In this document: piece after piece, positions 23,550 to 33,591 of the stretch
How the letters are laid out: every line of letters begins with the position of its first letter
Position numbering within the stretch: the first letter of the stretch is position 1
Source: Diphasiastrum complanatum
Lineage: Eukaryota > Streptophyta > Lycopodiopsida > Lycopodiales > Lycopodiaceae
Assembly (NCBI GenBank): GCA_029204225.1
Contig: CM055096.1
Location: 32,240,305 to 32,304,304, forward strand
Length of the DNA: 64,000 bases
Direction: 5' to 3'
The notes under the pieces: generated by a model
What the model was told of the DNA's origin: nothing
Database searches by the model: none
The model's input: only the letters and a program-made list of their open reading frames with translations
Made by a program: the position numbers and the translations under genes

Positions 23550-25571
23550 AAATTATCAAGTTATGCTGAGAGACGTTGAGAATTTTAGAAGAGAAAGCTT
23601 GAGTGCTATTGCTGAAGGTGAAGTTCTCAAGAGAAAATTAAATATAAGAAAACACAAACGACTTCCAAAAAAAGACATAGATGATTTGTCTTCAAGAAGT
23701 GGAAACAAGAAGAAAAAGATTCAAGCATTCAAGTAAGTATTAATTAAAAGAGCAAATGACACGCTTGCTAAGTTTTTATGTGCTTGTTTTTCTAATGCTT
23801 GCTAATTTTATTATTCATTATGTCTTGCAGATCATCTTTGGTGGCGAGAGAATATTTTAAAGATTCTACGAGTATTGGAAAATCTTTGGGTTCCATATTG
23901 TCATCAAAAACTACAAAAGAAATGTTAAAGAATTGTCATTATGACAGGATTAAGAATGATATTTCTGCAGTGATTATAAAGAGCATTCAACATGTCTTGG
24001 ATGCAAGAGTTATCCAGGGAGCATGTGATGATTCAGGAATTAGTCGTAAAGCATATACTCTATTGTTTAAAATTGTACATGAAGCCTTTGCACATGTGAA
24101 AATTTGAAAGCTACCTCTTCCTCGCCCATTTAGAGTTAAAAAAAAACCAGATATTAATGAGAGTATGACTATGCTTATAGGTGAACCATTTCATATCAAG
24201 AAATTGTATACATGTTAGAGTGGAACATTGGAATACAATGAGTCCAACAATTTATTTTTGGATATTAACAAAGTAGTGACATAAATGATTAAATATTACA
24301 AAATATTTGAAAGAGATGTCCAAGGAAAATTAATATTGGTTATTAAACTTGATGAGTCTGAAATTGTTAAGGGACAAAAATTGGAACGGGTAAGTATGAG
24401 CAGAGCATTGAACAATACTGAAAACAATGCAGATGATTCATAATTTAGTGTTCAATCAGAGAATGAAATATGGTGGTTAGCAACATTTCAGGTAAATTTC
24501 AATTTTACTTATTATTGTATTTTATCACCTAAGTTTGCTAATGTCAATATTCGTAACTTCGTATGTGTTTATTATTTATCAGGTTTAAAATATATGTGCC
24601 AAACTATGGCACGTTTCAAATTTTATGGCATCTTGCAGGTGATTTAAAGACACTGAAATGTATGTATAATATTTCGCATGCGACAAATACTAAACATCCT
24701 TGTTTGTATTGTATGAAGAATTGTAAAAACTTGAATTTGACAAGATCAAGAGTTGGTCCAACAAGAGATCAAGAAAATCCGAACTTTAGACCTGTGTTGG
24801 CAATTCCATTGATCAGTGTTCACATATGCACATTGCATGCTGAGATACGAATTATTGAGAAATTGATTTACAATCATATTTTCCATTTTTGGAGTACCAA
24901 ACCTGAATCGGCCTCTAAAATTGGAATTGAGAGATTAGAACAAGTACTTTCAAAAGCAGGTTTGCACAAGGGGAATGTAAAAATAGAAAAAAGTGAAAAA
25001 CTATAAGGTATATCAGGGAACGTTCCAAATAAGCCATCTGTTGGAGGTGCAAAAGCTAGAAGGTTTTTATCCAATAACATTGGAAAGTCTTCTACCGTGA
25101 CATACAATGTTTGGAAAGATGTTGTTGCAGCATCAAAAGATTTTGAAGATAGGGGCAACACAAGATTAGAAAAAACTGCAATATGGCAAAATTTCGACAA
25201 TTTGATTGACATGTTGTGAAAAAAAAAGTTATCTAAAATCGACATTGCAAATTTACAAAAATATTGTGAGAAATTTGTCAAATCGGTAGCAGAGTGTTGG
25301 GGAGAAGATCATGTTACACACTATATGGTAATTCAATATTTATTTTTGTGCAAAAATTGTTTAACGTCATATATTTGATTTCTGATATATGTATTTTACT
25401 GGTCGCAACATTTTCTATTACATCACACCACATTTTTTTGCAAAAGAATATGGAAGTATGAGCATATGGTCTTCTCAAGGTATGGAAAAATCGCATTGGC
25501 AAGCAAGAGGAGCTTTTCATCGAGCAACCAACCATGGAGAAGTTGGCAACAAAATTTTGTGAACTTGTCAA
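23550..25571 (+). pseudogene. SQGMEKSHW-family gene, copy 1 (spliced, decayed)
   Basis: Exons with GT-AG borders can be traced. About 23550-23730 is basic, with a donor gtaagta and an acceptor at 23830 that keeps the frame. The next runs 23831-24489 and ends NEIWWLATFQ then gtaaat. A third runs from about 24585 (YVPNYGTF, WHLAGDLKTLK, KHPCLYC, GGAKARRF) to WGEDHVTHYM near 25325. A last piece reads IWSSQGMEKSHW near 25470 and stops at 25561. Stops at about 24105, 24220, 24440, 25006 and 25217 show it is dead. Copy 2 at 32.0-33.4 kb has the same motifs and the same intron positions after WWLA-F and after THYM. I faintly recall multicopy cnidarian proteins with QGMEKSHYQA-like motifs. A mobile-element origin is inferred. 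Confidence 0.6.
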
Positions 25572-25919
25572 AAACCAGAAATTCTGTTATTTTATTTTAT
25601 TTTTTGCTTCTTTTTTATTCAAATATTCTCTGTAATTCAATCTGAATAGCTAGCATTGTAGAGCATTAAAAAGGCTTTCTAGTCATAATTGTTTTTGGAT
25701 TCCGTTCAGTATTGAGCAAGATACAGATTTTTTAAGTTGGCCACAAAATTCTGTGAACTTGTCAAAAACCAGAAACTTCTACATTTTTTATTTTTCTGTC
25801 TTGTTTGATTCATTTTTACGATAGCTAGAGTTGTAGAGCATTGAAAGGGCTTTCTTGAAATATAATTTTTTTCTCATTTCATTAAGTGTTGAGGAAGTTA
25901 CAAATTTTTGACAATGTCA
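25553..25919. repeat. Tandem duplication, about 185-bp units
   Basis: Units start at 25553 and 25744 with ACAAAATT(T/C)TGTGAACTTGTC and share CAAAAACCAGAAA, TTGTAGAGCATT(A/G)AAA and GGCTTTCT. A third, partial start lies near 25920. The first unit overlaps the last exon of the SQGMEKSHW gene. Confidence 0.8.
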
Positions 25920-26154
25920 AAAAAAAGAAATTCTGTAACCTTGTCATTAGCTTCAACAATGTCATTCCTAGTAGGTGCACATCAAATTAACAAGCATTAT
26001 TTTGGGATGCTTTTTTGGATTGTGTCGACTACCCATTTGTCAATGAACATGGTTATCATGAATGGCCACCGGACCCATATGGCTATTATTGAAAATTTGC
26101 ATTCAAGCTTCGAGGCAGGTGTCGTGAGACCGCCACCAGTTTTGGTGGGGGATA

Positions 26155-26780
26155 CTGTTGGAGGGTTTGCGGATCCCAAGGCAACCCTAACCTTAGTTAA
26201 TAAGTGAGAGGGTTATGGCACCGTGCGTATTTAAGTCCAACTCGATGAACAAATAGTTATTCGATTAGTTACAAGTCAAAGAAGAACTTTAGGTCTTTTG
26301 CGGACTTTTAATGTCACAAGGCCTAAATGTCAAGTTAGTGAATAAAATAGGGGTTCTCACTAAAATTGGTTCGAATTCAATTTCAAATTGGTTCCCTCCA
26401 ATTTTGAATGGATTATCACTCTTTTTTAAATATGAATAGTTAGGGAGATAAGAATGGGCCAATAGGATTTTGAGGCCAAGGACCTCCTCTCCACTGTAGA
26501 TAGGAGCAAACTCGAGTTGTTCCTCATGTTCAGATCTTCATTTCAATACAAGAAGATTGGTTCTCTTATGGAATGGACTTGTGAATGTCCTTGCTCTCTA
26601 TTCCTTTTCCTCCATCTCTCATGCTTTTGTTGTATTTTGCTAATTGTTGGATGTGACTGTTAATTGGGATTGTCATTTCTTATTCTTTTTGTGAGAGAGA
26701 TGTACGAAAGGTTTTACGAAACTGTTAGAAAGGTTCTGCGAATTCTTCCTTAGAGAATGCGATTAAAGGTTGAATAAATC
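26155..26780 (+). mobile_element. Possible LTR (unassigned family)
   Basis: A purine tract GGTGGGGGATAC precedes TGTTGGAGGGTTTGCGG. The interior has no coding frame and contains TTTCAATACAAGAAGATTGG, a phrase resembling the polyadenylation region of plant LTRs. I could not fix the 3' end or find a matching second LTR. It could also be part of another repeat. Confidence 0.35.
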
Positions 26781-26839
26781 ACACAAATATCAGCATTTTT
26801 AATCATGTCTGAATCTAATGTATGTACTAATAGAGCAGT

Positions 26840-27638
26840 TCTATTATGATTAAATTATGCATGCAAAAATATGGGTGCAAAAATTTGAAATATATGCACA
26901 AATGTGATAGACAATTAGATAATCAGATAAACGACTAAAACTTTGATCAGAAAATGAATTTTATAATTATGAGTCTGAATCAATATACATTTTTCTTGCT
27001 GCTTTGTGGTATCTCTTTCAAGAAGAGTACGTAAGTGCACAAGTGCATAAGTAAATAAGTCAGTCTGAGTTTTATTCTGAGCTTGAATCTGAAAGTGTAT
27101 TATTACTATAAGTGCACATGTATTTATATTGTTACAGGATAAGTCCTTTGGCCTTTTCCCTTTTGTAATTGAATCCAATCGTTTTGATGGTTGATATTCA
27201 ACAAACTTCTGGTTTTTAGGGTCGAATAATTTCTGTTCACGAAAGTTTTGTGACAGTCTGTCTCTTTGTTTTAGCTTCGTGTTTCGCGAATTGTTCGTGA
27301 CACTTATCTCTTTGCGACATTTTTGTCATTTGCAAATCGTTCACGACAGATGACAATTCTTGAGCTTGAAGAATAGTCCAGAAGATTTTGCAAATTGTTC
27401 GCGACATCTGAGGCTTGAATAAGAAACTAAAAAAATTTTGCGACAAGATTTTGTTCGCAAATCTTTCAAGCTTCAACAAGAAAGCCACGAGCTTCCACAA
27501 GACACTGTTTTGCAAATCTTTTTGAGTTGGTCACGAATAGAAAAGTTTTGAGTTCGCGTTCATTTCTTTCTCATCCTTTGTTAAGTAAACGCGTGCTTTG
27601 CTGGTAGAATCAAGATCTGTCTGATCAGTTGTTCTACA
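26840..27638 (-). mobile_element. Probable 3' LTR of a copia fragment, inner end approximate
   Basis: On the minus strand the purine tract GAGAGGGAGC is followed by TGTAGAACAACTGATCAGAC at 27638. A TATA-like AATATAAATA lies near 27130. The distal boundary could not be fixed. Confidence 0.55.
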
Positions 27639-27646
27639 GCTCCCTC

Positions 27647-28076
27647 TCAAAGCTCAAACAAGGCTTTACTTAGTGGCTTTGTAAAGATATTAGCTGTCAT
27701 TTTCTCTGTAGGTATGAAGACTGTCTTCAGTATCTTTTTCTCGACTAAGTCCTGAATAACATGATACTTGATAGCTATGTGCTTCGTTTTCGAGTGAAAT
27801 ACAAAATCTTTTGTAAGATAGATTGCTGAAGTGTTACCCATTAACAAGACATAAGGTTCAAAAATAGATTTATCAAATCCTTCTAATATCTATTTGATCC
27901 AAATTAGCTCATTTGCCATCTTAGCTGCTACTACATATTCAGCCTCATAGGAAGATTGAGCTATTGCTGTTTGCTTCTTGATTATTCAGAGTATGGTTGC
28001 GCCAGAGGTAGTGTACAACCTCCTGAAATGCTTTGTTATCATCCTTCATGGATGTCCAGCTTGCGTCACTGTAAGA
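27647..28076 (-). pseudogene. Copia RNase H fragment
   Basis: The minus strand reads SYSDASWTSMKDD near 28070, then TSAIYLTKDFVFHSKTKHI and the terminal MTANIFTKPLSKALFE at 27847-27647. Stops lie between the two pieces. It joins directly to the LTR above. It differs from the other copia families here (FHSKTKHIAIKYH). Confidence 0.88.
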
Positions 28077-28093
28077 TTCAATGTGAAATTACA

Positions 28094-29250
28094 ATGAGAA
28101 AGATGAAGCTGATAACTGGAAGCCAACAAAATATACGAAGAACTCATGGATATTGCTGCATCCATCATCAAAGGGCAATTTTAACAAAAGAAAAGAGAAA
28201 AAATAGCTTACAAAAATTATTGGAAAGCAAAAGAATTGGAGTTTAAGACTACCTCGGGAGGTCAATCGATATCAGAATTCTTAGTACAACATGTATATAT
28301 GCATTCAGAAATCAAAGTACATAATATCAATCCTCATGATCATCAAAAATGTAATTGTAAGTATATCAAAACATATGCACTCTACAACAACCATAGGTGA
28401 TTTCCTTTATTGATGTTCTTCATATTATGATTTAAATGCTTCAACATTGTTTTTTCTTTCAGATTTATATTTATCATGCATAAGTGAATGGGAGCCCGCA
28501 CAATCACTTGCAGGAATATTAGACGTGATTTACTCTGATGTTGGAAAGCTACAATACAGAGGAAGAAGTCCAAAGAAACTTGCAGATTGTGGTATCTATT
28601 TTTATGAATCTTTATATATGCCACAAACAGATGGAGATTTTGGCAAGCTCAAAGCAATTCCATTGCCTAGTTTTCAAAGTGATGAGTGGCCTACTCCTGA
28701 CAGCATTGTTTCTGAATCCTTGAGATGCAAGCTACTCATTGATATTAGAAATGCGATGAAGATAAGCACATGCTTGAAAATTGTTTACCTAAGTTGGTTT
28801 ATCTGATTACATATATTTGTTGATTTTTTCTCGAGTGCTAGTGTTCGTAGAACACCAACTTTATTGTTTGCAAGGATTTATCAGATGAAACTTTGTCAGA
28901 TCTCATGGATCAAGACTGGGATGGTAAAACAAATAATGACATAAAATGCAGGATTAAAAAGTCCTCAATGATCTTTTGTTATCATATCAAAAAAAAAATG
29001 CTTAGTCTCACATTTAGCTACTAGAGATACAAGAAAATTAGAGGTACATGGCTACCACTGGATCAAGACTTTGAGCTAAATATTCACACAAACCGAATGG
29101 ACATAATCATTATCTACAATGGGGAATATTTGACTATGGTTGAGGTGGAAGAGCATTGGAAGCTTGATTTTATTAGAACAGAGCTCATGCTATTACAAAC
29201 CAATCTACCAACATATTTCAGATTTATTATCAACGGAAGACTTGTAAGTA
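28094..29250 (+). other. Exon-like reading frames, unrecognised
   Basis: Three plus-strand segments look like exons. One is about 28180-28345 (KNYWKAKELEFKTTSGG, ending HQKCNC at a gtaagt donor). The second follows an acceptor tttctttcag at 28462 and runs to about 28760 (SCISEWEPAQSLAGILDV). The third, 29030-29250, reads TNRMDIIIIYNGEYL and ends at a gtaagt donor. I cannot name a family. Stops around 28805-29030 mean the pieces may be separate or decayed. They lie between the two SQGMEKSHW copies. Confidence 0.4.
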
Positions 29251-29624
29251 CTTTATGTTTATTGCCATATCAAAATAGAACAAAATAATAGAAAATGTCA
29301 TCATTTTGAATTGCACATTCACTAATATTTGTCATGTCACAAATGCGAAAAAGACAGGAGCTGATAACGTGTTGCAAAGATCTACCTACAACAATCACCA
29401 TTGTGAGAGAACAATAGTTTCAAATAAACTTTAGTAAAAATCTGTGTATACACTCTTTCATTCAATAAATGAAAGCCCAAGTTGGGCATCAGTACATGTA
29501 TTTTGTGCTCCCAAATTCATAAAATGGAACAGCATATGATATATCAATATATATTTTTCTATGAATTATGTACATGTATTTTTGTTCTATGCTATCTATA
29601 TTTGTTCTTATCTTAATTTAGTAT

Positions 29625-30590
29625 AACTACATCATCCTTTGCACCATCATCAATAACGAGAGGCTGAAGCCTTGCCCTAGCCAGTATACTCAGGATAATT
29701 TCTTGTCTAAATCTGTACACCTGGCTTGATGTGTACTCAGGAAGTGTAAACTGCAAAATAGAACATTCATGTATTAGTAATGGCTAAAAACATCAACAAA
29801 ATAGAAAATTTCTAATGATTCCAAAATAAGAATAAACAGATCATCTTAGAAATATCAACATCTTGTTGAAGGGTGAATCACTCAAAAAATAACTTTGCAT
29901 TGTATAATGTGTACCACCCACAACTGAATGAATCATTTTGTTGGGGTGATTGCAAAAAAATTCAGCACACAAGAAATCAATTATGAAACAGAATGAATTA
30001 GAATGAAACAATTACATTAGAATACTGATTTCAAAATGCTATTAAAAAAGAAAGAGTTTATCTCCAAATTGACGATCTGCCAGTCCACGGAATGTAAAAC
30101 ATTTGTGGGAATATATTTACTTAAATATGGAAGGTATATATCTACATCCTTATGCGTATTTCTCGCCGAATTCATCTTGACACAAAATCCTTTAATACTA
30201 TTATCTATAGATCTCTTAATAGAGATCAGGTTCAAACTCCAGTGGTCACTGCAAAATAAGATTTAAATTTCTTTAGCTGCAATTATGAGAACTATTTCCA
30301 TTGACAATGCCAACGTTAATGCATAAAACAACAAGAAGCATTTAATATATCTTACTTAGTATGATAAGGGATGAGCAGATACTTTGTTGCTGGTGTGAAT
30401 CCACTTGTCAGATACTGTGACAATGTGTCATTATTCTCCTTGAAGGCCTGAAACAGAAAGTTACTCAGCACCAGCAACTCATTGGATGAATCTCTTGCAA
30501 TGTCATATTGCAAGAGTGTAAGCCCGGACTCTATCACAGGATCACTGATAGAAGCCCGTCTGTCTTTGAGATCCAAGCAATCTAGAACTC
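29625..30590 (-). pseudogene. Ulp1-like (C48) cysteine protease remnant, spliced
   Basis: Exon 1 (about 30589-30355) ends LLIPYHT at a gtaagat donor. The acceptor ttttgcag at about 30250 restores the frame and creates LLIPYHTNDHWSLNLISI, the His block of Ulp1/C48 peptidases. The following VKMNSA sits where family members have a YDS-type block, so the catalytic Asp appears to be Asn. A later minus-strand piece (about 30000-29840) contains DFLCAEFF, where DCG-VF would be expected. A last exon after a ttttgcag acceptor (about 29753) gives YRFRQEIILSILARAR and a stop near 29625, like the C-terminal helix. Frame breaks lie near 30050. Plant transposons of several kinds carry Ulp1 domains; assignment to one is inference. 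Confidence 0.5.
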
Positions 30591-30647
30591 TAAAATTAAT
30601 ACTAAAATCAAGTTCAACTATTCTAAAACAAAAAGGAGTATGATAGA

Positions 30648-31817
30648 ATGTTCAGCAAATTGTTTGGTCTATTCAAAAGCAGTTCAATGTGTCCTTATTG
30701 CAACAAGAAATGTCGATTGGTAGAATATCAGAGTGGTTTCGTACTTTTTCTTTTAGTTCAGATCCCAGATGATGAGAAAGTTTTTGTTGCTGACCCTCCT
30801 TTTGCATCATCCTCTGTTCAGTCAGCCATTAAGGATATCAGTCACTTCCTTATCGACACTCCTGATAAGAAAAGTGACTTTATTGATGTAAATACTAATT
30901 TTCTCCGGGATTCTTTTATTGGCCAAACTTCATTTGTGTATAGTTTATCATTGCTGATTTATGTAAATTTTTTGACTATCGTGAAGATGAGGTTCTATGT
31001 TTATTATCTGGCACAATTTTCGAATTCTCCGACTTTGTAGATTTTGAAACACATGACCTTGTTGCTGGTATTGATTTTGATGATGAGGAGGGCTTTATGA
31101 CCGGTGAAGAATGCCTGACTAACACTTTATCAAATATTGCTGAGGATGGGCGAGGCAGACCATCTGATGAAGAATTCACAACATTTCAATCCCAGATGGG
31201 CTTCCCTTGTCCATCATTAATGCATTTCACTGATGATTCCACTTCAGTACGTGGTCATTATATTGATCATCCCGATCTGGTTGCTGCTGATGATGAAGAA
31301 TGTGTAAGTGTTTAAACTTCTTTTCATTAGAATGTTTTAATCACTGAATGTGTTTTTGCTAACATATTTCCTATTGCAAGATGCTTTCATAATTGATGAT
31401 TTTGCTGTGAGACGAGATGGTTTCAGACAACACGCATCCTTGTTCCAGAGAGATAGTGGACTTGGCCACTACCTTAGGCATTTCCTGAAGAATGAGATCT
31501 ATATTGCTTATTCCAAGCTGAGCCCAGTTGGGGAGAGTCTTATAATGGCAGTTAAAGCTTTACCATTTTACCTAGGAGGACATAAATTTGTTAAGACAAA
31601 TAACATCATTTATGTCAAAAGATCTTATGTTCTGAACATTTTAGGGTTTACTGATGGGAATGTTCCTTTAAGGAGCTCTCATTATTCATTGTATTCCACT
31701 TATATTGAGCTTAGTGGAAATAAGGATAATGCACATCTATTAGATGCATACGCTAGCAGAGAATTTCTTCATGACAATACTGCCATAGAATCTGACACAC
31801 GATCTGATGATGAATAA
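30648..31817 (+). CDS. Unrecognised gene, at least two exons, probably decayed
   Basis: The first frame starts at ATG 30648 and has a CPYCNKKC motif (two CxxC-like pairs). A frame change near 30980 leads into the acidic stretch FDDEEGFMTGEECL, to a donor at about 31305. The acceptor (ctattgcaag) at about 31379 leads to the second exon, ending with a stop at 31817 and containing FRQHASLFQRDSGLGHYLRHF. The GT-AG intron keeps the frame if the donor is GAAT then gtgtaag. I know no matching family. It lies divergently beside the Ulp1-like remnant, 60 bp apart. Confidence 0.4.
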
Positions 31818-32040
31818 TTGACACTTTGTATTTTGTTATAATACAATCAATACATTTACATTGAGTATTTCTCCTCTCTTGTTCAATGAATTTGCAAAGC
31901 AATTCTAAACATGTCATGATTTGATGACAATGATGATCTTCTATCATCTAATTTTCTCTTCCTGTATAAACTTGCATGCTTTTCTAAACTTGAACTCTGT
32001 GGTAGAACCACTGAAACAATTGACAAATGTAGTTCCGTTT
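31818..32040. other. Spacer, nothing recognised
   Basis: AT-rich sequence between the plus-strand unknown gene and the end of SQGMEKSHW copy 2. Confidence 0.4.
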
Positions 32041-33420
32041 TTCATTGTGTTTAGGGTTTAGGATGTGCCAGTGTGACTTCTCCATCCCTTGTGATGACCA
32101 TACACTCAAGCTTCCACACGTGCTTGCAAAAAATGCTATATGATCTCTTACTATGTGCTGCATATGTCAAAATCATAATGTTAGTCTTATGTTTGGATCT
32201 AAATATATATGAAAAATTGAAAGCATCTTGAAAATTTTATACTAACCATGTAATGAGTGATATGATCTTCTCCCCATGCTTTTGATACTGCATTAACAAA
32301 CTCGACACAAGTCCTTTGGACAGCTTTCTTATCAATATCAGAGTATTTTTCTTTTCTTAAAATAGCAATCATACTATCAAGCTTCTTCCATACATCAACT
32401 TTTAGTACTCTGGTTTTGCCGTCTTTCTCGAAGTCCTGAGTGGCAACAAAAAAATCCTGTCCAAACTGAGTGTTGAATATTAGAAGCCTTACTAGTATGA
32501 TTTGATAGGAAACAACGTGCTTTTGCTCCTCCTATGCTTGGCTTAGTTGGCATGTTCCCATTCTTTCCTGAAAGCTTTTCATCTTTTTGAGTTTTGACAT
32601 GTCACCTGCTAAGTGCCATTCAACATTGAAGTCTCCAACTCTTGGAACATTGAGCAGTCCTCCATCCATATGGTCCTTGATGATCCTAGGATAAGATGTC
32701 CTTGAGAATATCCATGATAATATATCATGATCCTCCTTTAGAACCTGTCCAAAAAATTAATCAGACTTAGTTTACAATGAATTAATACTATTCAATGAAT
32801 GTAATGTAGTATTGAGGCTAGTTACCTAAAACGCTGCCAACCACCATATATCATTTTCTGACTGGACACTAAATCTAAAATCTTCTTGGTTCTCTGTTTG
32901 TGATAGAGCACCATTCATGAGAGTTATACTAACCCTCTCCATCTTCTGTCCTTTCACAATTTCTGACTCAATTAACTTAAGTACTATGATTATTTTGTCA
33001 TTTACCTTTTCATAGGTTATATCATAGAATGTGACAATGTATCTCAGCAAGTAATTTAGATCAACAAATAAGTTGTTTGATGAATTATAGAATACCAATC
33101 TTCCTTCAGTTTCATACACCTCCTCAATATGAAATGGAGTTCCAGTGATCTTATACATACCTATGTTTAATGTATCCCTCTCTTTCTTCAAGTGATATCT
33201 CCTAGGGATTGGGACTTTTCTAATTTGAACATGTTTAAAAGATTCTCTAATTAGTGTAAATATTGTTGCATATGCTTCCCTGCTTATACCTGCAAAATCA
33301 CAAGCACCTTGAACTATAGTCTTATCTAGATTTTTTGAATGTCCACCATCAAAGACTCTGCTATTTTACACTTTATATTTGAACTCCTATTGTTCATCAT
33401 GATACGCTCAGTCTTAGTCA
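32041..33420 (-). pseudogene. SQGMEKSHW-family gene, copy 2 (spliced, decayed)
   Basis: The minus strand from about 33360 reads VQGACDFAGISREAYA, KVPIPRRYHLKK, GTPFHIEEVYE, LIESEIVKGQKMERVS and SENDIWWLAAF to a splice site near 32826. After an intron it continues with VLKEDHDILSWIF, VPRVGDFNVEWHLAGDMSK, then frame-broken sequence matching GGAKARCFLSNH, AWGEDHITHYM and, after another intron (acceptor acatatgcag), SVWSSQGMEKSHW near 32070. The KHPCLYC segment of copy 1 is deleted. It is in inverted orientation to copy 1, about 6.5 kb away. Confidence 0.6.
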
Positions 33421-33591
33421 AGTTATACTGCGAACTGTTTACAGTTCTTAACTGTGACTATAGACACTGTGGTTAGACCATTGGGAGTTGGGGAGGCCTC
33501 GGGAGTGGTGGGGGCGAGCAAATAAACAATATTGTTTTTTTTTATTTTGATATTTATTTATACCCTACATGGCATTCCTTAAAGGGTCTTT

